A DNA stretch of 64,000 bases from the NCBI RefSeq assembly GCF_001583415.1, contig NZ_CP014475.1, forward strand, positions 3,410,001-3,474,000, given 5' to 3'. Made by a program: the position numbers and the translations under genes. The first letter of the stretch is position 1. Each line of letters starts with the position of its first letter. This document shows positions 9,349-17,983 of this stretch, piece after piece. A model generated the notes under the pieces. That model had not been told where the DNA came from. It did no database searches and saw nothing but the letters and a program-made list of their open reading frames with translations. The stretch comes from Mycolicibacterium phlei (lineage in GTDB: Bacteria > Actinomycetota > Actinomycetes > Mycobacteriales > Mycobacteriaceae).

Positions 9349-10809
9349 ATGGGGAGATCGGACGGCGGAACATCACGGCATCTGGAGGTCGAGCGCAAGT
9401 TCGACGTGGTCGATTCGACGGTGGCGCCGTCGTTCGACGGGCTGTCGGCGGTGTCGGGGGTGGAACGCTCGCCGGTGCAGCAACTGGAGGCGGTGTACTA
9501 CGACACGCCGGACCGTGACCTGGCCAAGCGGCGGGTCACGCTGCGGCGGCGCACCGGCGGACCCGACGACGGCTGGCATCTGAAGCTGCCCGCCGGGCCG
9601 GACGCCCGCACGGAAGTACATGCACCGCTCGGCGGTGAAGTACATGTACCGCTGTCCGCCGAGGTACCGGAGTCCCTGCGCGACATCGTGGCGGCGATCG
9701 TGCGCGACAGGCCGCTGGGGCCCGTCGCGCGGATCCAGAACCGGCGGACCGTGGACGTGATCCTCGGGGCCGACGGGTCGCCGGTGGCCGAGTTCTGCGA
9801 CGACCAGGTGTCTGCGGTGCGGCTGCCCGACGGCGAGGAGCAGGCCTGGCGGGAGTGGGAGCTCGAGCTCGTCGGCGGTGCGGACCGGGAGCTGCTGGAC
9901 CGGTTGTCGAACCGGTTGCTGGACGCGGGCGCGCAGCCGGCGGCGACCGGTTCGAAGCTGGCGCGGGTGCTGGCGGTGGAGCCGGTGCCGCTGCCGGAGG
10001 AGCCGGTGGTGCGCCGGGCCGTGGCCGAGCACCTCGAGGAGCTGATCGCGTGGGACCGCGCGGTGCGCGCCGACGTCGATGACGCGGTGCACCAGATGCG
10101 GGTGGCGACGCGCAAGATCCGCAGCCTGTTGCAGTCGGCGGGGACTCCCGACGACGCGTGGGTGCTCGACGAGCTGCGGCAGCTGGCGGCGATCCTCGGG
10201 GTCGCCCGCGACGCGGAGGTGCTCGCCGAGCGGTATCACCGGGCGCTGGACGAATTGGCGCCGGAGCTGGTGCGCGGGCCGGTGCGGGAGCGGCTGGTCG
10301 ACGGTGCGCGGCGACGGTACGAGCATGGGCTGCGGCGGTCGCTGCTGGCGATCCGCTCGCAGCGGTACTTCCGGCTGCTCGACGCGTTGGAGGAACTGGT
10401 GGCGACACCGGCCGGCGCGGGTGAGCAAGCCGCGGCGGCGACGGTCGAGGCGGCGCACAAGCGGGTGCGCAAGGCCGTGAAGGCGGCTGCGGACAGCTCC
10501 GACGGGGACGAGGCGCTGCACCGGATTCGTAAGGGCGCCAAGCGCCTTCGGTACACCGCCGAGGCGGCGGGCGCGAAGAAAGTGGCAACCCGGGCGAAGG
10601 CGGTGCAGACGCTGCTCGGGGACTATCAGGACAGCGTGGTCAGCCGGACGCATCTGAGCCAGCAGGCCGAGGCCGCGCACGCCGCCGGCGAGGACACCTT
10701 CACCTACGGGGTGCTGTACCGCCGCGAGGAGGAACTCGGCGCGCGGGCCCGGGCACGACTGGACGGGGCACTCGCGAAGCTGGACAAGGCGGTCCGCAGG
10801 GCGCGGTGA
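9349..10809 (+). CDS. CYTH and CHAD domain protein
   Basis: A 486-residue two-domain protein. The N-terminal CYTH domain opens with the signature HLEVERKFDV (ExExK type) that binds triphosphates and divalent metal; the C-terminal CHAD domain (about residues 215-480) is a histidine-rich helical bundle known to bind polyphosphate, with repeated motifs VHQMRVATRKIRS and LHRIRKGAKRLRY. Matches Rv2226 by position next to panB and rnpB. The start at 9349 is chosen because the CYTH motif follows at once. Residues coded by 9613-9660 form a tandem octapeptide duplication. Function is probably in polyphosphate metabolism or binding; no activity is shown for this one. Confidence 0.88.
   Translation: MGRSDGGTSRHLEVERKFDVVDSTVAPSFDGLSAVSGVERSPVQQLEAVYYDTPDRDLAKRRVTLRRRTGGPDDGWHLKLPAGPDARTEVHAPLGGEVHVPLSAEVPESLRDIVAAIVRDRPLGPVARIQNRRTVDVILGADGSPVAEFCDDQVSAVRLPDGEEQAWREWELELVGGADRELLDRLSNRLLDAGAQPAATGSKLARVLAVEPVPLPEEPVVRRAVAEHLEELIAWDRAVRADVDDAVHQMRVATRKIRSLLQSAGTPDDAWVLDELRQLAAILGVARDAEVLAERYHRALDELAPELVRGPVRERLVDGARRRYEHGLRRSLLAIRSQRYFRLLDALEELVATPAGAGEQAAAATVEAAHKRVRKAVKAAADSSDGDEALHRIRKGAKRLRYTAEAAGAKKVATRAKAVQTLLGDYQDSVVSRTHLSQQAEAAHAAGEDTFTYGVLYRREEELGARARARLDGALAKLDKAVRRAR
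9613..9660 (+). repeat. Tandem 24-bp duplication inside the CYTH/CHAD gene
   Basis: Two adjacent 24-bp units, both beginning GAAGTACATG, differ at only a few positions and keep frame, encoding EVHAPLGG followed by EVHVPLSA. A partial third unit (GAGGTACC) follows. It sits in a loop between CYTH strands. Confidence 0.7.
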
Positions 10810-10823
10810 GGCTTGTTCAAGCC
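10810..10823. terminator. Short hairpin between the CHAD gene and the rnpB 3' end
   Basis: GGCTT-GTTC-AAGCC directly follows the CHAD stop codon and lies just downstream of the rnpB 3' end on the other strand. It has a short stem and no T-tract, so termination activity in either direction is only a guess. Confidence 0.3.
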
Positions 10824-10830
10824 CGCAGGG

Positions 10831-11238
<408 letters not shown>

Positions 11239-11245
11239 CGCCATC

Positions 11246-11251
11246 AAGGTA
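11246..11251 (-). promoter_or_regulatory. Candidate -10 element of rnpB
   Basis: On the minus strand TACCTT lies about 7 nt before the predicted RNA 5' end, with TCGCGA 18 bp further upstream as a possible -35. Position relative to P1 is the main support. Confidence 0.45.
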
Positions 11252-11290
11252 CTGCGTGACGTGTGGGTTTCGCGAGTCCCGGGTGTCCGA

Positions 11291-11296
11291 GATACT
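11291..11296 (+). promoter_or_regulatory. Candidate leaderless -10 element of the AraC-family gene
   Basis: GATACT ends 7 nt before the ATG at 11304; no ribosome-binding site is visible, so a leaderless transcript is likely. Confidence 0.4.
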
Positions 11297-11303
11297 GATC
11301 ACC

Positions 11304-11759
11304 ATGGCTTCGGTGCCTCCGGCGCGTCACCTGCTACGGGCAAAGGATCTGGTCGATGCCCGCTACGCGGAGCCGCTGACGGTGGATCAGATGGCCGCGG
11401 CGGCGGGACTGTCGCGGGCGCACTTCTCGCGGATGTTCACCCGCACGTTCGGCGAGTCGCCACGGGCGTACCTGCAGACCCGGCGGCTGGAGCGGGCGGC
11501 GGCGCTGCTGCGCTACACGGACCGCTCGGTGGCCGACATCTGCGTGATGGTCGGCCTGCAGAGTGTCGGCTCGTTCACGACGAGCTTCGCCCGGGTGTAC
11601 GGCATGCCCCCGGCGGCGTACCGCGCCAGCATGCCGCCGGCGGCGATGACGGCACCGGTGCCGAGCTGCATCCTCAAGCGCGACACCCGCCCACGGCCCG
11701 ACAGCCGGGTCAGCAAGACAGCACACGGGGAGAAGACGGGCACACCGGCGCGGGCCTAG
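11304..11759 (+). CDS. AraC-family transcriptional regulator, DNA-binding domain only
   Basis: A 151-residue regulator made almost wholly of the AraC/XylS double helix-turn-helix domain (residues about 5-105): LTVDQMAAAAGLSRAHFSRMF is the first HTH and VADICVMVGLQSVGSFTTSF the second. It has no separate N-terminal ligand domain, so it either works constitutively or senses through another route. The tail from about 110 is Arg/Pro-rich and probably disordered. Start at 11304 (MASVPPARHLL) is preferred because the reading frame upstream crosses rnpB and its promoter. A glyoxalase-fold gene begins 10 bp downstream, the usual partner and likely target. Confidence 0.85.
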   Translation: MASVPPARHLLRAKDLVDARYAEPLTVDQMAAAAGLSRAHFSRMFTRTFGESPRAYLQTRRLERAAALLRYTDRSVADICVMVGLQSVGSFTTSFARVYGMPPAAYRASMPPAAMTAPVPSCILKRDTRPRPDSRVSKTAHGEKTGTPARA

Positions 11760-11762
11760 CGT
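11757..11762 (+). promoter_or_regulatory. Candidate leaderless -10 element of the VOC gene
   Basis: TAGCGT starts at the stop codon of the AraC-family gene and ends 7 nt before the ATG at 11770. The downstream gene may thus have its own leaderless transcript besides read-through. Confidence 0.35.
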
Positions 11763-11769
11763 CGGATCC

Positions 11770-12207
11770 ATGATCAAGATCGCAAGCGCCCATCTGTGGG
11801 TTCACGACCAGGAAGTCGCTCTGAAGTTCTGGACCGAGAAGGTCGGCATGGAGGTGCGTCAGGACGTCTCGCTGCCCGACGTCGACGGCATGTTCCGCTG
11901 GCTGACCGTCGGCCCACCCGGACAGGACGACGTGTCGCTGGTGCTGATGGCGGTGCCCGGCCAACCGGTGATGGACGAGTCCACCCGCGAGCAGGTGCTG
12001 GATCTGGTCGCCAAGGGTTTCGCCGGCACGGTGTTCCTGAGCACCGACGACTGCCGCAAGTCCTACGAGGAGATGCGGGCCCGCGGCGTGGAGTTCACCG
12101 AGGAGCCGCACGAGATGCCCTACGGCATCGACGCCGGGTTCCGCGACCCGTCCGGCAACAGCGTCCGGCTGACCCAGTTGGCGGACCTGTCGGCGCTCAT
12201 GGGGTGA
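11770..12207 (+). CDS. VOC (glyoxalase/bleomycin-resistance fold) protein
   Basis: A 145-residue protein with two beta-alpha-beta-beta-beta repeats of the vicinal oxygen chelate fold. Candidate metal ligands are a Glu/His set around HLWVHDQEVALKFW at the N-terminus and MPYGIDAGFRDPSGNSVRLTQ at the C-terminus, the latter a strong family signature. The substrate is unknown; such proteins act as small-molecule isomerases, dioxygenases or binders. It follows the AraC-family gene closely, as these pairs usually do, and lacks an obvious ribosome site. Its stop is 2 bp from the stop of the convergent DUF222 gene. Confidence 0.85.
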   Translation: MIKIASAHLWVHDQEVALKFWTEKVGMEVRQDVSLPDVDGMFRWLTVGPPGQDDVSLVLMAVPGQPVMDESTREQVLDLVAKGFAGTVFLSTDDCRKSYEEMRARGVEFTEEPHEMPYGIDAGFRDPSGNSVRLTQLADLSALMG

Positions 12208-12209
12208 CC

Positions 12210-13712
12210 CTAGAAGGGTGGGGGTTGGTTGCGTTTGGCGATGCGGGCGGCGTTGACGGCCGCATTGGCTCGGCGTTCGGTGTCGATGTCTTTGTGGCGC
12301 GCCGCCTGGCGGGTGAGTTTGCGCCTCGGCATCGCCAGCCCCCGCGCCTTCTGCTCAGGCGACAGGGTCTCGGCCCGGCGGAGGATCTGCGGGTCGACCG
12401 GGGCGGTGGGTCGGCACAACTGCGGGAACAGCAGGGCCGCACCCGCATCGGTGGTGTAGTGCTGCCCGGTCGGTGAGAGCCACTCGATGCGCCCGTCGGG
12501 ATGCTGGCGGTCCCGCCACCCCCAGAACGTCTTCACCAGATGGTGGTGGCGGCACAGACACCGCAGGTTCGACGCCTGCGTCGGCCCCAGTGGCCACGGG
12601 ACCGCATGATCGAGATCGCAGGCGTGGGCAGGCACCCCACAACCCGGAAACCGGCACGTCAGATCCCGCGCCCGCACAAACCACGCCAACGCCTCCGACG
12701 GCCGATACCGCGACTCCGGCGGCGACTCCCCCGGATGGCGGATATACCGCAACCGGGCGGTCGGGGCGATCTTGGCCGCCACCACCGACGCGGGCAGGAT
12801 CCCGTGCCCGAGCAGCAAACCCGGATCAGTCATCGCCGGCGAATCGGGCGAGTCGGAAGCCTCGGGCTGCCGGGTGGCGCCGTCGAGCTGCACGGAGGTG
12901 TCATCAGAAAGCGCTTCTTCCCTGGCGATGACGTGGACGATGACCGCCGACGCGCTGCGGTGGGCGGCGTCGCAGTCCTCGCGATCGCACAGACACCCCA
13001 GGCGGTCGCCGCCGGCGGCGATCACCCCGACCGCGTCGGCGCGGCGCTGATCAAGTGTGCGCGGATCATGCTCACACACCGTGGCGGCGAGCGCGTCGAG
13101 CCGTTGGTCGAGGGCATCGCCGTCGGTGGCCAAGACCTGGGCTTCGATATAGGCCACCCCCGAGCCGTCGGGGGCGATGGTGACCTCGACATGGCGACCC
13201 CGGGACTTGGACTGGGTACGGCGCAGTGCGAACGGTTCGTAGCGGTCGACCCAGTAGTCGATCTCGGTCTGCAACCGCTGCAGCGACCAGTCGCTCCAGC
13301 CCCGGATGCGCGCGGCGATCTCGGCGTCGACCTTGGCCCGGCCCTGCGCGCTCATCATCAACCGGGTGCGGTTGACCAACACCTCAACCATCCGCCGCGA
13401 GATCCAGCCCTGCCCGGCCACCTCGGCGATCCTCGGGAACCACTCATGCAAAGTCTTGGCAGTGGCCAACTGCGCTGACGCCATCCCCAGTGAGATGAAT
13501 TGGGCGGCGGCGATTTCCGCGCACACCGCCGACCAGTTATCGGCAACCCAGTCGTCGCGCTGCGCCGAATCCATACCCGCGGTGTAGGTCAGCAACAACC
13601 GATAGCAGGCCGCCAACCGATGCGCGTACGCGGCGTTCTCCAACCGCGCCAACGCCGCCACCGCACCAGCACCCCGACCGGCCTCGGCCGCTGCCACCAA
13701 CTCTGCGAACAC
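12210..13712 (-). CDS. DUF222/HNH endonuclease domain protein (13E12 family)
   Basis: A 500-residue member of the actinobacterial DUF222-HNH family, found in multiple copies in mycobacterial genomes and as the core of M. tuberculosis REP13E12 elements. DUF222 occupies about residues 30-330; the C-terminal HNH nuclease motif contains CRFPGCGVPAHACDLDHAVPW and then NLRCLCRHHHLVK, with paired Cys for zinc and the catalytic DH. Start GTG 13712 is chosen because TAGCGT lies 7 nt upstream (leaderless pattern); GTG 13730 is an alternative. No flanking inverted repeats or duplicated ends were seen, so mobility is not supported here. Biological role unknown. Confidence 0.82.
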   Translation of the reverse strand: MFAELVAAAEAGRGAGAVAALARLENAAYAHRLAACYRLLLTYTAGMDSAQRDDWVADNWSAVCAEIAAAQFISLGMASAQLATAKTLHEWFPRIAEVAGQGWISRRMVEVLVNRTRLMMSAQGRAKVDAEIAARIRGWSDWSLQRLQTEIDYWVDRYEPFALRRTQSKSRGRHVEVTIAPDGSGVAYIEAQVLATDGDALDQRLDALAATVCEHDPRTLDQRRADAVGVIAAGGDRLGCLCDREDCDAAHRSASAVIVHVIAREEALSDDTSVQLDGATRQPEASDSPDSPAMTDPGLLLGHGILPASVVAAKIAPTARLRYIRHPGESPPESRYRPSEALAWFVRARDLTCRFPGCGVPAHACDLDHAVPWPLGPTQASNLRCLCRHHHLVKTFWGWRDRQHPDGRIEWLSPTGQHYTTDAGAALLFPQLCRPTAPVDPQILRRAETLSPEQKARGLAMPRRKLTRQAARHKDIDTERRANAAVNAARIAKRNQPPPF

Positions 13713-13804
13713 ACATTCGACGCTACCCACCCGCCGGCAGGATAACCGCTGGTCACACCCCACCTGTGGAGGAAAAAGCCATTGGGGATAACCACCCCGA
13801 AATG

Positions 13805-14440
13805 TCAGACCCCGCTGGTATACGCGCGCCGCCGCAGCACCATCACATTGTCGAACCAGGTGGCGGTGTCGCCGTCCGGCGTCGTCACCTCCCGCGGCGC
13901 CGACCGGATCTCCGCCGGTTCCCACTGCGCGGCAGGCAGTTCCAGCGCAGCGACGACCTCCTCGGGTGCGACGAACGTGTGGGCGTGGCCCTCGAGCTCG
14001 GAGTGCCACGGCGGCGGGCCGGCGTGGTCAACGATCAGCAGCATCCCGCCCGGGCGGACCGCGCCCGCCGCCGCCCGGAAGATCGGCGTGCGGTCCAGCG
14101 GGAACGTCGAGTGCAGGAATTGGGCGTTCACCAAATCGAATTCGCCCTCCGGGAACCCGGCCGTCAGGTCGAACTGGCGGAACTCGATCCGCTCACCCGC
14201 CCCGCGGGCACGCGCATCCTCCGCGGCCCGGCGCACCGCCGTCTCGGACAGGTCGACGGCCAGCACCCGCCAGCCCCGCGAGGCCAACCAGATCGCGTCG
14301 CCACCCTCGCCGCTGCCCAGATCCAGCGCGTCACCCGGCGTCAGCTCCGACACCACCTCCACCAGTCGGGCGTTAGGCCGCCCGCTCCACACCCGAGTGC
14401 TGTACCGCTCTTCCCAATGTTGTTTCGCCTCAGCGCTCAT
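13805..14440 (-). CDS. Class I SAM-dependent methyltransferase
   Basis: A 211-residue Rossmann methyltransferase. Motif I is ALDLGSGEGGDAIWLASRGW (SAM glycine loop), followed by VLAVDLSETAV with the ribose-binding acid and FDLVNAQFLHSTF as motif IV. The start MSAEAKQHWEERY is typical for the small TehB/YcgJ-like group and is preceded by an AAGG ribosome site; further upstream codons overlap the divergent promoter. The gene is divergent from an XRE-cupin regulator 47 bp away, which probably controls it. Substrate is unknown; related pairs are often tied to detoxification. Confidence 0.85.
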   Translation of the reverse strand: MSAEAKQHWEERYSTRVWSGRPNARLVEVVSELTPGDALDLGSGEGGDAIWLASRGWRVLAVDLSETAVRRAAEDARARGAGERIEFRQFDLTAGFPEGEFDLVNAQFLHSTFPLDRTPIFRAAAGAVRPGGMLLIVDHAGPPPWHSELEGHAHTFVAPEEVVAALELPAAQWEPAEIRSAPREVTTPDGDTATWFDNVMVLRRRAYTSGV

Positions 14441-14480
14441 GCGCCCACCTTGCCCCCACCCGGTCCAAGATGCCAAGCTG

Positions 14481-14499
14481 TTTTGCCATGGAGGCAAAA
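14481..14499. promoter_or_regulatory. Inverted repeat straddling the start codon of the XRE-cupin gene
   Basis: TTTTGCC-ATGGA-GGCAAAA is a perfect 7-bp dyad whose spacer includes the ATG at 14488. It extends imperfectly outward to GCTGT/ACAGC. It lies between the divergent regulator and methyltransferase genes and is the likely operator for both, implying autorepression. Confidence 0.6.
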
Positions 14500-15054
14500 G
14501 ACAGCGTCGACGCCCGGGTGCGACGCCGGCTGCGCGAGTTGCGCACGCAGCGAGGCCTCACCCTCGAGGAGGTCGCCAAACGCTCCAGCATCGACGTGTC
14601 CACGCTGAGCCGGCTCGAGTCCGGCAAGCGTCGCCTGGCTCTCGATCACCTGCCCCGCCTGGCCGCCGCGCTGTCGGTCAGTACCGACGACCTGCTGCGC
14701 GCCCCCGAAGCCGAGGATCCCCGCATCCGCGGCGGTTCACACACGCACAACGGCATCACCTACTGGCCGCTGACGCGCCAGCCCGCGAACGGCTTGCAGG
14801 CGTTCAAGATCCGGATCAGCGCCCGCCGGCGCACCCCGCCGGCGGAGCTGCCGGTCCACGAGGGTCAGGACTGGATGTACGTGCTCTCCGGCCGGCTGCG
14901 GCTGATCCTCGGCGAGCGTGATTTCGTCGTCAAACCCGGTGAGGCGGTTGAGTTCTCGACCTGGACGCCACACTGGTTCGGTGCCACCGACGGACCGGTG
15001 GAGGCCATCACGATCTTCGGGCCGCACGGCGAGCGGCTCCACCTGCACGACTAG
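14488..15054 (+). CDS. XRE-family regulator with cupin sensor domain
   Basis: A 188-residue repressor-type protein. Residues about 10-65 form the XRE helix-turn-helix (LRTQRGLTLEEVAKRSSIDVSTLSRLE), and 105-185 a cupin barrel containing PVHEGQDWMYVLSGRLRLI and GEAVEFSTWTPHWFG, which may bind a metal or small ligand. ATG 14488 is preferred over an ATG at 14470 since the HTH alignment begins there and the upstream ATG would put the whole operator inside the gene. It is divergent from a methyltransferase gene. Its stop overlaps that of the convergent RNase H gene in the shared palindrome CTAG. Confidence 0.85.
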   Translation: MEAKDSVDARVRRRLRELRTQRGLTLEEVAKRSSIDVSTLSRLESGKRRLALDHLPRLAAALSVSTDDLLRAPEAEDPRIRGGSHTHNGITYWPLTRQPANGLQAFKIRISARRRTPPAELPVHEGQDWMYVLSGRLRLILGERDFVVKPGEAVEFSTWTPHWFGATDGPVEAITIFGPHGERLHLHD

Positions 15055-16127
15055 TCGAGATACGCCGTCTGGTTCACCAGCCGCACCGACGCGGCGCCGT
15101 CGGGGTAGAACTCCGCGATCGACAGCGACGCCAGATCCAGGTGCAGCCGGTACAGGATGTTGGCCCCACCGTCCAACGCCATCCGCAGCAGCGACTTGAT
15201 CGGCGTCACGTGGGAGACCACGAGCACCGTCTCCCCCGGATAGTCGCCGAGGATCCGCTGCTGTGCGCGCGCCACCCGCCGCGCCGCCTCGTCGAAGCTC
15301 TCCCCGCCCGGCGGCGCCAGGCTGGTGTCCCGCAGCCAACGGGTGTGCAGTTCCGGATCCTGTTGCGACGCTTCGGCGAACGTCAACCCCTCCCACGCGC
15401 CGAAGTCCGTCTCGATCAGATCGTCGTCGACGACCACGTCGAGTCCGAGCACCTTCGCCGCCGCGGCCGCGGTGTCGTAGGCCCGCTGCAGCGGTGAGGT
15501 GACCACACCGGCGATGCCGCCCTTGCGGCCCAGGTACTCCGCCGCGGCCTGCGCCTGCCGGCGACCCAACTCGGTCAGCGCCGGGTTCCCGCGCCCCGAG
15601 TAGCGCCGCTCCACCGACAGCTCGGTCTGCCCGTGCCGCAACAGCAGCAGCCGCGTCGGCGCTCCCCGCGCACCGGTCCACGCCGACGGATTCGACTTGC
15701 GATCCTCTTGGGCCGTGGACATTCCGGCCGCGGCATCCATCGCCTCGTTGGCCAGCCGGTCGGCGTGGCTGTTGTCCGCCCGCGGAATCCACGTGAAGCT
15801 CACCCGGTCGAACCGCCCCACCAGCGCCGACGCCTGCTGGTGCAGCTTGGCGATGTCAGGGTTCTTGACCTTCCAGCGCCCCGACATCTGCTCCACCACC
15901 AGCTTGGAGTCCATCAGGACGTCCACCTCGGTGGCGCCCAGCCGCGCGGCCTCCTCCAAACCCGCGATCAGGCCGCGGTATTCGGCGACGTTGTTGGTGG
16001 TGTGCCCGATGGCCTCCTTGCGCTCGCCGAGCACCCGGGCGTGGTCGGCGTCCCAGACCACCGCGCCGTAGCCGGCCGGACCCGGGTTCCCGCGCGCTCC
16101 CCCGTCGGCTTCGACGATGACCTTCAC
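15051..16127 (-). CDS. Bifunctional RNase H / acid phosphatase (Rv2228c-type)
   Basis: A 358-residue fusion. The N-terminal RNase HI domain (residues 1-135) has its acidic set at D8 (ADGGARGNPG), E49 (NNVAEYRGL), D73 (LMDSK) and D123 (SHADRL) and would remove RNA from RNA-DNA hybrids. The C-terminal histidine-phosphatase domain has the RHGQTE signature at 164-169 and matches alpha-ribazole phosphatase (CobC-like), giving a link to cobalamin synthesis. The fusion is characteristic of mycobacteria. The start codon overlaps the stop of the zinc-ribbon gene upstream (16124-16127), so it is translationally coupled within an operon with Nif3 and cobC genes. Confidence 0.93.
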   Translation of the reverse strand: MKVIVEADGGARGNPGPAGYGAVVWDADHARVLGERKEAIGHTTNNVAEYRGLIAGLEEAARLGATEVDVLMDSKLVVEQMSGRWKVKNPDIAKLHQQASALVGRFDRVSFTWIPRADNSHADRLANEAMDAAAGMSTAQEDRKSNPSAWTGARGAPTRLLLLRHGQTELSVERRYSGRGNPALTELGRRQAQAAAEYLGRKGGIAGVVTSPLQRAYDTAAAAAKVLGLDVVVDDDLIETDFGAWEGLTFAEASQQDPELHTRWLRDTSLAPPGGESFDEAARRVARAQQRILGDYPGETVLVVSHVTPIKSLLRMALDGGANILYRLHLDLASLSIAEFYPDGAASVRLVNQTAYLD

Positions 16128-16861
16128 TTACCGGTCCCCTTGACCCGCAGCAGGATCGCGCCGCACTCCGGGCAGCGCGTCACATCGTCCTCGGCGGCGG
16201 CGTTGATCCGCGCGAACTCGCCCTGGTCGATCTCGATCCGGCAAGCGCCGCACCGGCGGCCCTGCAGCTGTCCGGCGCCGGCACCGCCGCGGGAGCGCAG
16301 CTTCTCGTACAGCGCCACCAGCTCCGCATCCAGCGTGGCGACGAGTTCCTCACGGCGCGACAGGCTCTGGTGACGCTGCTCGTCCAGTTCGACGAGCGCG
16401 CTGTCGCGTGCCGCGCGGGCCAGCCCGATGTCGGCCTCCAGCGAGTCGATCTGCCCCTGCACCGCCTGATGGTCGCGCTGCAACTCCTCGCGGCGCTCCA
16501 TCACCTCCAGCTGCGAGTCCTCCAGCGCGCTCTGCCTGCGCTCCAGCGTCTCGAGTTCGTGCTGCAGCTCGGTCAACTGCTTGGCGTCGACGGTCCCGCC
16601 TGCCATCAGCTTGCGGTCGCGCTCCTCGCGCTGGCGCACCGAGTCGATCTCGTGCTCCAGCTTGGCGATTTGCGCGTCGAGATCCTCGATCGCGATCTGC
16701 AGCGCGGCCTGCCGGTCGGTGGCCTCGCGGTGCGCGGCCTGCACCTCGTCGAGCTTCTTCTGCTCGGCCAGGTTCTTGGTCTTGTGGTCGATCCGGCTCA
16801 GCGTGGCGTCGAGCTCCGCCAGCTCCAGCAGCGACTTTTGTTGAGCTACATCAGCTTTCAT
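16124..16861 (-). CDS. Coiled-coil protein with C-terminal C4 zinc ribbon (Rv2229c-type)
   Basis: A 245-residue protein: residues 1-180 are heptad-rich and charged, forming a long antiparallel coiled coil; the end holds two CxxC pairs (CGAC near 207 and CPEC near 228) that form a zinc ribbon. The family (CT398-like/DUF164) is widely conserved and its members have been linked to RNA or flagellar-type export roles in other bacteria, but the mycobacterial role is unknown. It sits between Nif3 and the RNase H fusion gene, 3 bp from the former and overlapping the latter by 4 nt, so it is in the same operon. Confidence 0.9.
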   Translation of the reverse strand: MKADVAQQKSLLELAELDATLSRIDHKTKNLAEQKKLDEVQAAHREATDRQAALQIAIEDLDAQIAKLEHEIDSVRQREERDRKLMAGGTVDAKQLTELQHELETLERRQSALEDSQLEVMERREELQRDHQAVQGQIDSLEADIGLARAARDSALVELDEQRHQSLSRREELVATLDAELVALYEKLRSRGGAGAGQLQGRRCGACRIEIDQGEFARINAAAEDDVTRCPECGAILLRVKGTGK

Positions 16862-16864
16862 TGT

Positions 16865-17983
16865 TCATCTCTCGACGTTCCACGGATCGGTGCGCACCGT
16901 CGACACCTGCACGGGCAGCGCGTCGCCGAAATGGCGGCGCAGCAGATCTGCCGCCTGTGCACACCACGGATACTCACTGGCCCAGTGCGCGACGTCGACC
17001 AGCGCCACACCGGAGGCGCGTCGGTGCTCGTCGGCGGGATGGTGCCTCAGGTCGGCGGTGACGTAGACGTCCACCCCCAGCCGGGCGACCCGGCCCAGCA
17101 GCGAGTCACCCGCTCCCCCGCACACCGCCACCCGCGACACCGTCGCGTCGGGGTCCCCCGACGCCCGCACTCCCCACGTCGTCGCGGGCAGTGCCGCGTG
17201 CACGCGGGATACGAACGCCGACAACGGTTCCGGTTCGGGCAGCGAACACACCCGGCCGATCCCGACGCCGCCGGGTATCGGTGCCAGCGCGATGATGTCG
17301 AACGCCGGCTCCTCGTAGGGGTGCGCGGCGCGCAGCGCGGCCAGCACCCGCGCGCGCAGCCGGGCGGGCGCGACCATCTCGACGCGGTCCTCGGGCACCT
17401 GTTCGACGGTGCCGACGCTGCCGATCGCCGGGTTGGCGCCGTCGTGCGGCAGGAACTGCCCTGTGCCGGCGGTGGCCCAGCAGCAGTGCGAGTAGTCGCC
17501 GATGCGCCCGGCACCGGCGTCGAACATCGCCTCGCGCACCGCCTGGGAGTTCTCCGCGGGCACGAACACGACCCACTTGTCCAGGTCCGGGCCTGAGGGC
17601 ACCGGTTCGAGCACGTCCTCGACCGTCAGCCCCAGCGTCTCGGCCAGCGCGTCGGACACCCCGGGCGACGCGGAGTCGGCGTTGGTGTGCGCGGTGAACA
17701 GGGCCCGCCCGGTGCGGATCAGCTGGTGGATCAGCCCGCCCTTGGGGGTGCTGGCGGCGACGGTGTCCACGCCGCGCAGCAGCAGCGGGTGGTGGGCCAG
17801 CAGCAGCCCCCGCTCGGGCACCTGCGCGACGACCTCCGCGGTGGCGTCGACGGCCACCGTCACGCTGTCGACCTCCTCGGACGGGTCGCCGCACACCAAT
17901 CCGACCGAGTCCCAGTCCTGCGCCAGCTGCGGCGGGTAGGCCGCCTCCAGCACGTCGATGATCTCGGACAACCGCACGCTCAC
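16865..17983 (-). CDS. Nif3-like dinuclear metal centre protein (Rv2230c-type)
   Basis: A 372-residue NIF3/DUF34 protein, a toroidal hexamer in known structures with a two-metal site. Metal ligands are visible in [12 protein letters not shown] (about residue 60), [10 protein letters not shown] and the C-terminal [18 protein letters not shown]. An insert between the two halves (residues about 130-250) carries HPYEEPAFD, the family's PII-like domain signature. The GTG at 17983 overlaps the cobC stop codon in GTGA, which fixes the start and shows coupling. The family may act as a GTP cyclohydrolase-like or metal-chaperone enzyme; the true activity is unsettled. Confidence 0.92.
   Translation of the reverse strand: MSVRLSEIIDVLEAAYPPQLAQDWDSVGLVCGDPSEEVDSVTVAVDATAEVVAQVPERGLLLAHHPLLLRGVDTVAASTPKGGLIHQLIRTGRALFTAHTNADSASPGVSDALAETLGLTVEDVLEPVPSGPDLDKWVVFVPAENSQAVREAMFDAGAGRIGDYSHCCWATAGTGQFLPHDGANPAIGSVGTVEQVPEDRVEMVAPARLRARVLAALRAAHPYEEPAFDIIALAPIPGGVGIGRVCSLPEPEPLSAFVSRVHAALPATTWGVRASGDPDATVSRVAVCGGAGDSLLGRVARLGVDVYVTADLRHHPADEHRRASGVALVDVAHWASEYPWCAQAADLLRRHFGDALPVQVSTVRTDPWNVER

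Noticed and set aside
12210..13712. REP13E12-type mobile element
   Set aside because: Only the DUF222-HNH gene is present; no terminal repeats, recombination genes or target duplication were seen.
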